From Pasteurella multocida subsp. multocida OH4807 (GTDB lineage Bacteria > Pseudomonadota > Gammaproteobacteria > Enterobacterales > Pasteurellaceae), in the NCBI GenBank assembly GCA_000973525.1, contig CP004391.1, positions 62,001-126,000 on the forward strand: DNA of 64,000 bases. Direction: 5' to 3'. The notes beneath the pieces are model-generated. The model was given only the letters and a program-made list of their open reading frames with translations. It had not been told where the DNA came from and did not search any database. Below, in pieces: positions 8,221-14,252 of the stretch (the first letter of the stretch is position 1; every line of letters starts with the position of its first letter). The translations under genes were made by a program, and so were the position numbers.

Positions 8221-8877
8221 ATGGTTTCTGTTTATCTTGATGAAAGTGGTGATTTAGGTTGGAAATTTGATGCGCCTTATCGTAAAGGTGGGTCAAGCCG
8301 ATATCTTACAATTGCCACAATACTTATAAAACACGATAAACGTCATTTACTAAAACGTCTAATGAGAAGCCTGTACGAAAAAACTAAAACGCCTACGAGT
8401 CGAGAAATAAAATGGGCTAGTTTATCTGTTTCTGATAGACTTTGGATTGCTAAAAAACTTGCTGACTTTAAAATTAAGCATGGTTCAGATGTTCAATTTC
8501 TCTGCATTACTGTTAATAAGCAAAACGTAATGACTCATATCCGCCAAGATCCGAATAAACTTTATAACTATATGATTAAGTTACTTTTAGCAAATGATCT
8601 TGCTAGATATAATCATGTGTATTTCAATGTAGACCAACGTTCAGTTAAAGTAGAGAGTGGAAATTCGCTACATGATTATCTACAAACGTCAATTTGGCTT
8701 GATTTGGGAGCAGCAACAATATTAAAAACCATCCCTTGTGACAGTAAATGCCATTTAGGTGTTCAATTAGCAGATATTATTTCTGGTATAGTACAAAATC
8801 ACTATGAAGATAGTAAAAGTGATCCATTCAAAGCCTTACAATTACATCTGAACAGTAAGAAACTTTATTTCTCATAA
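8221..8877 (+). CDS. DUF3800 domain protein
   Basis: 218 residues from ATG 8221, which has AAGGA nine bases upstream. The open frame could begin at GTG 8203, but that lies in the T-run of the preceding terminator. Hallmarks of DUF3800 are the N-terminal YLDESGDLG, a middle REIKWASL, the strand HVYFNVDQRS, and C-terminal GVQLADIISG. These carry the acidic residues of an RNase-H-like fold, so nuclease activity is plausible but unproven for the family. Such genes are frequent cargo of prophages and defence-rich regions. It is followed at once by the promoter of the first antirepressor leader. Confidence 0.8.
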   Translation: MVSVYLDESGDLGWKFDAPYRKGGSSRYLTIATILIKHDKRHLLKRLMRSLYEKTKTPTSREIKWASLSVSDRLWIAKKLADFKIKHGSDVQFLCITVNKQNVMTHIRQDPNKLYNYMIKLLLANDLARYNHVYFNVDQRSVKVESGNSLHDYLQTSIWLDLGAATILKTIPCDSKCHLGVQLADIISGIVQNHYEDSKSDPFKALQLHLNSKKLYFS

Positions 8878-8906
8878 TTGACAACATATCCATTTTACCT
8901 TACTAT
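8878..8906 (+). promoter_or_regulatory. Promoter of antirepressor leader 1
   Basis: TTGACA, 17 bases, TACTAT; start predicted near 8913. The same layout is found before the other two leader copies. Confidence 0.75.
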
Positions 8907-8919
8907 CACTCTCAAGGCG

Positions 8920-8941
8920 TCGAAACCTTATAAGCAAGTAG
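8920..8941 (+). promoter_or_regulatory. Upstream antisense target box (seqA-like), leader 1
   Basis: TCGAAACC (8920-8927) and GCAAGTAG (8934-8941) are complementary to GGTTTTCGA (9105-9112, one bulge) and CTACTTGC (9096-9103) of the C4-type RNA downstream. This corresponds to the first target in phage P4 immunity. Confidence 0.6.
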
Positions 8942-8976
8942 CGGTAATCCGCACCCGATAGCATAGCGGTTTTTTT

Positions 8977-9129
8977 ATGCGTAAAATTTGTGATCTGTTT
9001 CTTTCTCTCAAGAATTTTGATTACGCATACCCAAAATTCATCTATGCCGAGAGGGCGAGGAATACAATACCTGAAAAGGAAATAACTCCGACCGACTACT
9101 TGCGGTTTTCGAACCTCTTGGCACCCTAA
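8977..9129 (+). CDS. Leader peptide overlapping the C4-type RNA, copy 1 (Icd/Ash-like position)
   Basis: A 50-codon frame begins at the ATG right after the seven-T run and passes through the entire antisense RNA, ending TTDYL-like: residues DYLRFSNLLAP then stop. Copy 2 (12492-12647) keeps the frame, with several amino-acid changes. In phages P1 and P4 short reading frames (icd, ash families) occupy this position. No ribosome-binding site stands out, so translation is uncertain and the conservation may come from the RNA. Confidence 0.4.
   Translation: MRKICDLFLSLKNFDYAYPKFIYAERARNTIPEKEITPTDYLRFSNLLAP
9046..9122 (+). ncRNA. C4-type antisense RNA, copy 1
   Basis: GCCGAGAGG (9046-9054) pairs with CCTCTTGGC (9114-9122), nine pairs including one G-U. 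Inside is the core GAGGAATACAATACC, a CCT-GAAA-AGG hairpin (9070-9079) and GGAAATAACTCCG, followed by the antisense segment CTACTTGCGGTTTTCGAA (9096-9113). Position before an antirepressor gene, closing stem and single-stranded antisense boxes all match the C4 RNA of phages P1/P7 and the CI RNA of P4, which silence antirepressor or replication genes. Family assignment needs a covariance-model scan. Confidence 0.75.
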
Positions 9130-9147
9130 TTCTAGGGTTATCTAAAC

Positions 9148-9164
9148 TTCGAAAAAACAAGTAG
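9148..9164 (+). promoter_or_regulatory. Antisense target box over the antirepressor ribosome-binding site (seqC-like), leader 1
   Basis: TTCGAAAA (9148-9155) and CAAGTAG (9158-9164) are complementary to 9106-9113 and 9096-9102. The second overlaps the start of the TAGGAG ribosome-binding site, so pairing should block translation of the gene at 9174. A small hairpin (9123-9128/9133-9138) lies between RNA and target. Confidence 0.7.
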
Positions 9165-9173
9165 GAGACAATT

Positions 9174-9704
9174 ATGTCTAATCAAATCTCAACTCAAACC
9201 ATCTCTTTTTATGGCTCTCAATTAATTACTTTAAAAGTCGATGATGTAATCTATACAGCGGTTAAACCAATCGTTGAGGCATTAGGTTTATCTTGGAGTT
9301 CTCAACATAGAAAACTTGAAAATTCAAAAGGTAAGTTCAACTGTGGTCATATCACCACAGTTGCCCAAGATGGGAAAAATCGTGAAATGTTGTGTATGCC
9401 AATCAAGAAATTAAATGGTTGGCTGTTCTCAATCAACCCAAATAAAGTGCGTTCAGATTTAAAAGAACGGTTGGAAAACTACCAAGAAGAATGTTTCCTT
9501 GTTTTATGGGATTATTGGACAACAGGTATTGCTCGTCGAGATGAAGTGAAAAATAAAACAGAGGCTTGGCGAGCTAAAATGGCAGATTACAAAATGCGAT
9601 CTAGCCAAAAAGGAAAGGCGTTAAACGAATGCAAAAAAGAAAAGGCTGAACTTGAGCGAGAGTTTGCAGCGATTCAGCAAATGGATTTATTCCTAGAAAT
9701 TTAA
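9174..9704 (+). CDS. Phage antirepressor, P22_AR_N domain (short form)
   Basis: Antirepressors inactivate phage repressors and trigger lytic genes. Residues 10-120 are the P22_AR_N domain: SQLITLKVDDVIYTAVKPIV, EALGLSWSSQHRKL, the LCMPIKKLNGWLFSINPNKV strand pair and the YQEECFLVLWDYW helix. The usual C-terminal domain is missing and is replaced by a charged coiled-coil-like tail (AELEREFAAIQQMD); total 176 residues. Expression should be controlled by the C4-type RNA upstream. The start at 9174 follows TAGGAGA. Confidence 0.88.
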   Translation: MSNQISTQTISFYGSQLITLKVDDVIYTAVKPIVEALGLSWSSQHRKLENSKGKFNCGHITTVAQDGKNREMLCMPIKKLNGWLFSINPNKVRSDLKERLENYQEECFLVLWDYWTTGIARRDEVKNKTEAWRAKMADYKMRSSQKGKALNECKKEKAELEREFAAIQQMDLFLEI

Positions 9705-9733
9705 GGCATGGTCATAACAACCATGCCTTTTTG
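9703..9733 (+). terminator. Terminator after antirepressor 1
   Basis: AAGGCATGG/CCATGCCTT stem then T-run, directly at the stop codon. Confidence 0.85.
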
Positions 9734-9768
9734 TTATTACCAATATTTGAAGCATACTCCAAAAAACA

Positions 9769-9800
9769 AACCCCAAACATTCGCAGTGTTCGGGGTTTTT
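9769..9800. repeat. Terminator-like inverted repeat, left copy
   Basis: AACCCC/GGGGTT hairpin with a TTCGCAG loop. The reverse complement of 11306-11336 matches it almost base for base, so the two hairpins bracket the 9841-11290 gene cassette in opposite orientation. It also works as a terminator (T-run on the plus strand). Confidence 0.7.
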
Positions 9801-9867
9801 TTATTATCCACTTAATCTGACTAAGAGGACATAAATCAAGATGAATTTTAATATAGAGGTGGCAAAA

Positions 9868-9993
9868 ATGCTAGAAGTTATTTCAAAAGATGCAACAGCT
9901 CGCCGTTTTGCTTACGTTGTTGTGGTTTTAAGTTTTATTTTTGGTATGTCGTGGGTACTACCTGATTTGATTAATGCAATTCGCTGGTGGTAA
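9868..9993 (+). CDS. 41-residue membrane peptide ending INAIRWW
   Basis: A short open frame with an AGAGGTGG site before ATG 9868 (an in-frame ATG at 9841 has a weaker site). Residues 13-37 form one hydrophobic helix (FAYVVVVLSFIFGMSWVL); the C-terminus is NAIRWW. It is the first of two adjacent peptides with the same ending. It may be a phage inner-membrane or coat-like peptide; function unknown. Confidence 0.6.
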   Translation: MLEVISKDATARRFAYVVVVLSFIFGMSWVLPDLINAIRWW

Positions 9994-10007
9994 AAGAGGG
10001 GTTAGAA

Positions 10008-10127
10008 ATGGAAGCGAATACAACTCCAGTAATGAGAGTTGCCATTGCTTTTGCGATCGCTGTTATCGCATTAGGTATAGCTCTCGCATTTTCAACACCA
10101 TTTATCAATGCAATTCGCTGGTGGTAA
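10008..10127 (+). CDS. 39-residue membrane peptide ending INAIRWW, paralogue
   Basis: ATG 10008 follows GAGGGG. One transmembrane helix (VAIAFAIAVIALGIALAF), then STPFINAIRWW. The last 21 bases are identical to those ending the preceding peptide, while the helices differ in sequence. Duplicated small membrane proteins recall holin-like, coat-like or accessory peptides. The pair lies in a module with two exported proteins. Confidence 0.6.
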   Translation: MEANTTPVMRVAIAFAIAVIALGIALAFSTPFINAIRWW

Positions 10128-10238
10128 TTGTGAATAAAACAATGAAGTTTTTGGCGAGTTGATAATTTGAAGTTCATCACAGAAAAACATTTTCCAGTTT
10201 TGTATAATTTACATAATTTTACAAATCGGAGAATAAAA

Positions 10239-10763
10239 ATGAAAAAAATATTCTGCTCTCTACTTATTATTCCAACGTTAGTTTTAGCATCACCTAAAAT
10301 TGAAATTAAAACTGATGATCAAGAAGGGGAAGATACGGTTAGTATTGAATACCCAGACTTTGATAAATGGGATAAAGATTTAGTAATGGCACCTAAAATT
10401 AATATGCTTTTCTTATCAAAGAAGAGTAAAGAAAGAAAATACTTAAATTGTTATGAGAAATTTAATCTTCTTGTAGATAAAAAAAGTTTGGAGGTGGATT
10501 CAGTTGATTTTAGTAGTAAAGGCAGTCGAAGTTATTTAGAAGATGTTTTGGAGAATGGGAATAAAATCCTAACAGAAATTATAAATAAACCTAAGATTTA
10601 CAGAGAGTCATTTAGCCTTGTTCTAACTAATAAAAATCTTGATGCCATTGCAAATTCATCAGAAATAGTATTAAAGGTTTGTGATGAAGTCGAAGATTTT
10701 ACTTCAGAAGAGCTATCGGCTTTAAAACAAGGAATATCAAAAAGAGTAGGAGCAACAAAATGA
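10239..10763 (+). CDS. Exported prophage protein, function unknown
   Basis: 174 residues from ATG 10239, which has a CGGAGA site; the frame is open 24 codons further, but that stretch is not signal-like. Residues 1-18 (MKKIFCSLLIIPTLVLAS) are a Sec signal peptide. The mature part is charged, with two cysteines (LNCYEK and KVCDEV) that may form a disulfide. I do not recognise the family. Its stop overlaps the next start (ATGA), so the two exported proteins are co-translated and may interact. Confidence 0.6.
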   Translation: MKKIFCSLLIIPTLVLASPKIEIKTDDQEGEDTVSIEYPDFDKWDKDLVMAPKINMLFLSKKSKERKYLNCYEKFNLLVDKKSLEVDSVDFSSKGSRSYLEDVLENGNKILTEIINKPKIYRESFSLVLTNKNLDAIANSSEIVLKVCDEVEDFTSEELSALKQGISKRVGATK

Positions 10764-11254
10764 AAAAATTTATACTTTTATCATCTTTCATTCCTGCAAT
10801 TTGTGTTGCTGATATGAATCTCACTCACGATATTTGGGATATTCGATTCAAAAGATCAGAAATGGACGATTCAATTTCGGTTTTTATGAGCACTCGATCT
10901 TTAGAGCCTTTTAGTGAGTATGGTGAGAATGTAAGAGCTAATATGGTGATTCGATGTAAAGATAATTCTACTGATTTAATGATTAGTTATTCAAATACAT
11001 ATTTACACAATGATCATGTAAAAGTTGAGTATCGTTTAGATAAGGATAAAGCTGTAAAAACAACTTGGGATACTTCGACTGATTTCAAAGCTACTTTTGC
11101 TCGAAAACCTATCTCAGTAATTAAATCAATGTTTGATAAAGACAGAATGTTGGTGAAAGTATCACCTTATAGTAAATCACCAATCACCTTGCCATTTAAT
11201 ATTTCAGGCTTGAAGGAATCTATTGAACCTTTAAGGAAAGCATGTAATTGGTAA
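10760..11254 (+). CDS. Exported protein related to TagO/VasI
   Basis: 164 residues with a signal peptide ending at about ICVAD. The body matches the VasI/TagO type: RCKDNSTDLMISYSNTYL, VEYRLDKDKAVKTTW, then VKVSPYSKSPITLPFNISGL and a C-terminal RKACNW. The two cysteines (VIRCKD and KACNW) are conserved in that family. TagO-like proteins were named from type VI secretion clusters, but stand-alone copies are common in prophages. No secretion genes are nearby, so a type VI role is not implied. Confidence 0.72.
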   Translation: MKKFILLSSFIPAICVADMNLTHDIWDIRFKRSEMDDSISVFMSTRSLEPFSEYGENVRANMVIRCKDNSTDLMISYSNTYLHNDHVKVEYRLDKDKAVKTTWDTSTDFKATFARKPISVIKSMFDKDRMLVKVSPYSKSPITLPFNISGLKESIEPLRKACNW

Positions 11255-11260
11255 GTTTGT

Positions 11261-11290
11261 AAAGCCCCTTGACCTAGAGGGGCTTTTTTA
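11261..11290 (+). terminator. Terminator after the exported-protein pair
   Basis: AAAGCCCCT/AGGGGCTTT stem followed by a T-run. Confidence 0.85.
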
Positions 11291-11305
11291 TTACATCAAA
11301 AAAAC

Positions 11306-11336
11306 AAACCCCAAACACTGCGAATATTTGGGGTTT
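11306..11336. repeat. Terminator-like inverted repeat, right copy
   Basis: AAACCCCAAA/TTTGGGGTTT stem with loop CACTGCGAATA. It is an inverted near-copy of 9769-9800. On the minus strand it has a T-rich tail and serves as terminator for the P63C gene. Confidence 0.75.
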
Positions 11337-11347
11337 TTATACCTCAC

Positions 11348-12319
11348 TTACTCAAAATCAGTAATCGATGTCTCATTGAGTTTTGGATGAATGCGGTCTA
11401 AGTTTTCATAGAAAGTCTCTCTATCTTTGGATAATTTAAGTATCGTAATAATAGACGACAGATGCTCCCTTAATTTAGGGTGACCAATATCTTCAGTTAA
11501 AAACTGATGAAGTTTAGCTTTTTTGGCCTCTTTAGATGCCATTCTTTTGAGTTCGGGTAACAATTCAGGGGCAAGTCTTGAATAAACCGCATTATTAGTG
11601 ATATGCCCAAAGAATTGTGGAAATTGATTGTTTTTAAGTGGCGGGTATTTTACACCATATAAACGGCATAATTCTTTGTAGTAGTCTACTGGGAAGGTTT
11701 TAATCCACGGTTGAAGCTCTTTAGCTACAAAAGCTTCAAAGATTTTAGCCAACGCATCTTTTGCTCGGCTATCTTGGTAACCAGTTACTTCATCTACAAG
11801 TGCAACAATACCAACTTTAGCCAGTGAACGTACTAAAATTTCTGCCTTCTGAGCAGTGTCAAATTGTGCTTTTGTTAGTACTTTTTCCTCCCTTGCTCTT
11901 AAATAAACATCACATACAATAGGGAGGATTGTTGCATCGTAACCTTCTTTAATTTGACCATCTTTAGTTTTAAATTTGATACGCTTGATCACATTAATAA
12001 CATCTTGATTTATAAAAGGTTTTAGGTTCTTTGCATCCATAAAAGCAGGCAAGTTGATCACCTCTTCATTTTCAACAATTGAAGCACCTCTTGCTCCACG
12101 ATTTGGACGATTTAGAGCTTGGAAAACTGATGCACTTGATATAATTCGAACATCATTTTCAAGTACAGCAACATCAAGCGAAGTTTCACCAATTTTTAAA
12201 ATTCCCTCGTGAATAGCGAGTGGTATTTCACTAAGTTGTTTTTTCTTTTCCCAGCGGAGTTGAGCGGCTTTTTTCGCACGTTCTTTACGTTGTTCAGGTG
12301 TTAAAGTCTGTTTTGTCAT
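11348..12319 (-). CDS. P63C domain phage protein
   Basis: 323 residues from ATG 12319, chosen because AAGGAACC lies just before it; the frame is open 13 codons further. The N-terminus is lysine-rich (TPEQRKERAKKAAQLRWEKK). The C-terminal third carries the P63C signature: FPQFFGHITNNAVYSRLAPE, LLPELKR, and a GHPKLREHLSSI motif. P63C proteins are widespread in prophages without a settled function. The middle contains the family's DVYLRAREEKVLTKAQ. It is divergent from leader copy 2, with a palindromic region between. Confidence 0.83.
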   Translation of the reverse strand: MTKQTLTPEQRKERAKKAAQLRWEKKKQLSEIPLAIHEGILKIGETSLDVAVLENDVRIISSASVFQALNRPNRGARGASIVENEEVINLPAFMDAKNLKPFINQDVINVIKRIKFKTKDGQIKEGYDATILPIVCDVYLRAREEKVLTKAQFDTAQKAEILVRSLAKVGIVALVDEVTGYQDSRAKDALAKIFEAFVAKELQPWIKTFPVDYYKELCRLYGVKYPPLKNNQFPQFFGHITNNAVYSRLAPELLPELKRMASKEAKKAKLHQFLTEDIGHPKLREHLSSIITILKLSKDRETFYENLDRIHPKLNETSITDFE

Positions 12320-12351
12320 AGAGGTTCCTTTTACTAAATTAATCACTTTTA

Positions 12352-12395
12352 TTAGCATAATGCTAAATTAAAATTAATTCAAGCATAATTTAGCA
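12352..12395 (-). promoter_or_regulatory. Palindromic operator-like region upstream of the P63C gene
   Basis: Three TGCTAA-type half-sites: TTAGCA 12352-12357, TGCTAAATTA 12361-12370 and TAATTTAGCA 12386-12395. The latter two are a perfect 10-base inverted repeat spaced by 15. They lie between the P63C start and the leader-2 promoter, suiting control of both directions. Confidence 0.5.
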
Positions 12396-12396
12396 A

Positions 12397-12425
12397 TTGA
12401 CATTACAGAATTTGAGTAGTAATAC
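12397..12425 (+). promoter_or_regulatory. Promoter of orphan leader 2
   Basis: TTGACA, 17 bases, TAATAC; same distance to the target box as in leader 1. Confidence 0.72.
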
Positions 12426-12437
12426 CTTTTCAAGGTG

Positions 12438-12450
12438 TCGAAACCTTAAC
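12438..12450 (+). promoter_or_regulatory. Upstream target box, leader 2
   Basis: TCGAAACCTTAAC pairs along its whole length with GTTGAGGCTTTCGA (12614-12627) of the local C4-type RNA, with one bulge and one wobble. Confidence 0.6.
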
Positions 12451-12491
12451 AACAAGCGGTAATCCGCACCCGACAGCATGGCGGTTTTTTT

Positions 12492-12647
12492 ATGCGTAAA
12501 ATTTGTGATCTGTTTCTTTCTCTCAAGAATTTTGATTACGCATACCCAAAATTTATCTATGCCGAGAGGGTGAGGAATACAAGACCCGAAAGGGAAATAA
12601 CTCCAGCCTACTTGTTGAGGCTTTCGAACCTCTTGGCAAACGCCTAA
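12492..12647 (+). CDS. Leader peptide overlapping the C4-type RNA, copy 2
   Basis: A 51-codon frame starting after the T-run, identical to copy 1 for the first 26 residues and then diverging (AERVRNTRPER, LLRLSNLLANA). The frame is preserved despite substitutions in the antisense segment. No clear ribosome-binding site; translation unproven. Possibly an Icd/Ash-type host division modulator by position only. Confidence 0.4.
   Translation: MRKICDLFLSLKNFDYAYPKFIYAERVRNTRPEREITPAYLLRLSNLLANA
12561..12637 (+). ncRNA. C4-type antisense RNA, copy 2 (orphan)
   Basis: Closing stem identical to copy 1 (12561-12569 with 12629-12637). The internal hairpin changed from CCT-GAAA-AGG to CCC-GAAA-GGG, a compensatory difference. 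Antisense segment 12607-12628. No antirepressor follows within 190 bases and no downstream target box is found, so the locus is an orphan. Its CCTACTTGTT is perfectly complementary to 9156-9165 of leader 1. Confidence 0.72.
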
Positions 12648-12827
12648 AACAAAAATTTGAATGTGATACATTAGGCAATTGGCATATGTTGCCAAAATTA
12701 TAGGATTTTGACCCAAACAAAGTCGTATTTAACCAAATCTAGGGCTAGACATAACCGCACTTTAGAGTGCGGTTTTGTTTTATCAGATATTTTGGTAATA
12801 TGTCAGCAAAATGATTGGAGGGTGATC

Positions 12828-13574
12828 ATGTCAGCGATACCACTAACGAAAGCGGAAAGTATTCAAGAGAGAATGTTCAAGGCTCGTTTTATGAAAGAAA
12901 TCAATGCCTTTTATTTAAACGCACTGAATAAAGATCTTGATGACTTGGAAAAAGTCGATACTGATCTTTCTTACGCTTTGCGTGGCATACTATTAGCTTA
13001 TCAAAATAATCATCAAAGTATTGAATATTGGGATAAAGCAATTAAGATAAATCCGAGTGCGGAACATTACTATAATTATGGTATGAGCTTGCAGTATTTA
13101 GGATTGCACGATAAATCATTATCAATGTTCAGATTAGCCTTGGATAATGCAAAAAATAATATTGGTTTACTTCGTTTATTAAGAACAGCTTTTTCTAGTT
13201 TTTATGCTTCAGATGAGTGTAAAGCGATTATTGAAAAATTATCAAAGTTAGATAAAGAAGGAAATTATCCATTTTATGAAAATGATATATTAATGACCTT
13301 TTTCAAAGGCGACTCAGAGATTATGCTTTCCTTTGGTTTGAATATGATGAAGATTATTTCACAGTATTACTCATTGAAATGGCTTGTTCATACTGAAGGT
13401 AGAAAGATTGATGACAGATATTACTCCAAGCAATTTTTAAAATGTTTTAGTGATGATGATGTGATTCGGCTCGTGGAATGTAATTCGGCTTTGGCTGATT
13501 TTATTGTTGATTTTGAAGAACAATACGATCTTGATTTAAGCCACTTTTATGTTTGTTGTGAGGCTGCAGAATGA
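12828..13574 (+). CDS. Tetratricopeptide-like protein, function unknown
   Basis: 248 residues from ATG 12828, preceded by GGAGGG; an upstream extension of the frame crosses the intergenic leader and is not expected. Helical repeats resembling TPR units lie around residues 45-110 (KAIKINPSAEHYYNYGMSLQ and LGLHDKSLSMFRLALDNAKN), suggesting protein-protein contacts. The remainder is helical and unrecognised. ATGA overlap with the next gene marks a two-gene unit. It now stands where an antirepressor would be expected after leader 2. Confidence 0.6.
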   Translation: MSAIPLTKAESIQERMFKARFMKEINAFYLNALNKDLDDLEKVDTDLSYALRGILLAYQNNHQSIEYWDKAIKINPSAEHYYNYGMSLQYLGLHDKSLSMFRLALDNAKNNIGLLRLLRTAFSSFYASDECKAIIEKLSKLDKEGNYPFYENDILMTFFKGDSEIMLSFGLNMMKIISQYYSLKWLVHTEGRKIDDRYYSKQFLKCFSDDDVIRLVECNSALADFIVDFEEQYDLDLSHFYVCCEAAE

Positions 13575-13942
13575 TTAAGCCTAGTGATTTAATACAACGA
13601 GCAGAATTTTTGAATAAGCAATCGACAGAATTAGAATGGCGTGATGGCATTAAGCACGCCTATTATTATCTCTACCATTTGGTTAAAGATTTTGTGGAAG
13701 AAAATCGTATTGGAATGAATGTCGAACGTGATCATTTAGGTGAACATCAGTATCTTATTGAACGAATACGGAGTATGGATAATAACTTAGCAAAATCTTT
13801 GGCAAGAGAAATGCAAATGTTAAAAGATAAAAGAACATTGTGTTGCTATAATCTGAATGAAGAGGTTACTAAGATAATGCTTTTTCAGCAAATTATGGCA
13901 GCAAAAAATGCCAGAATGAAATTAGATAAATTGTGTGAATAA
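13571..13942 (+). CDS. Small helical protein partnered with the TPR-like protein
   Basis: 123 residues, all-helical by composition, unrecognised. The layout HAYYYLYHLVKDFVEEN followed by a charged helix and RTLCCYNLNEE faintly recalls HEPN-like proteins, but the Arg-x4-6-His ribonuclease motif is not present, so this is only a suggestion. Translationally coupled to the preceding gene. A strong terminator follows. Confidence 0.5.
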   Translation: MIKPSDLIQRAEFLNKQSTELEWRDGIKHAYYYLYHLVKDFVEENRIGMNVERDHLGEHQYLIERIRSMDNNLAKSLAREMQMLKDKRTLCCYNLNEEVTKIMLFQQIMAAKNARMKLDKLCE

Positions 13943-13952
13943 ACAAAATATT

Positions 13953-13981
13953 AAAAGCCTGTTTACAACACAGGCTTTTTT
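13953..13981 (+). terminator. Terminator after the TPR-like pair
   Basis: AAAAGCCTGT/ACAGGCTTTT stem with T-run. It overlaps the -35 and spacer of the leader-3 promoter. Confidence 0.82.
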
Positions 13982-13990
13982 ATTTATTAT
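13962..13990 (+). promoter_or_regulatory. Promoter of antirepressor leader 3, embedded in a terminator
   Basis: TTTACA, 17 bases, TATTAT. The -35 box lies in the loop side of the preceding terminator hairpin, so the upstream operon ends exactly where this unit begins. Confidence 0.6.
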
Positions 13991-14002
13991 CTACCCATAG
14001 GT

Positions 14003-14022
14003 CTCAAAAGCCTTTCTCAAAA
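14003..14022 (+). promoter_or_regulatory. Upstream target box, leader 3
   Basis: Two CTCAAAA elements (14003-14009 and 14016-14022), complementary to the two TTTTGAG elements of the C4-type RNA at 14182-14188 and 14193-14199. Confidence 0.65.
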
Positions 14023-14132
14023 CGGTATCCATAAGGATAGTAAACACCCCGTCAGTGTGATTTTTTTATGCTTTAAATTTGCTTCTTTTTCTCATCAACA
14101 AATTTAGGCATAGACAATAATTTAGTATCAAT

Positions 14133-14208
14133 GATCGAGAGTGCGACGAATACAATACCTTCGGGGAATAAGTCCGCTAGATTTTGAGCTAGTTTTGAGC
14201 TCTCGATC
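14133..14208 (+). ncRNA. C4-type antisense RNA, copy 3
   Basis: A perfect nine-pair closing stem GATCGAGAG (14133-14141) with CTCTCGATC (14200-14208), whose sequence differs from copies 1 and 2 while pairing is kept. The core GACGAATACAATACC, a CC-UUCG-GG hairpin (14158-14165) and GGAATAAGTCCG are conserved. The antisense part carries TTTTGAG twice. A nearby hairpin (14209-14216/14220-14227) parallels the one in leader 1. Same reasoning for C4/CI family assignment as copy 1. Confidence 0.77.
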
Positions 14209-14233
14209 ACCCTAATTCGATTAGGGTACTTCT

Positions 14234-14252
14234 CTCAAAAGGAAACTCAAAA
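14234..14252 (+). promoter_or_regulatory. Target box over the antirepressor 2 ribosome-binding site, leader 3
   Basis: CTCAAAA, GGAAA, CTCAAAA: the two elements flank the AAGGA ribosome-binding site, and the second reaches the A of the start codon. Pairing with 14182-14199 would occlude initiation. Confidence 0.72.

Noticed and set aside
10167..10238. N-terminal extension of the exported protein from TTG 10167
   Set aside because: The extension destroys the signal peptide and lacks a ribosome-binding site; ATG 10239 has both.
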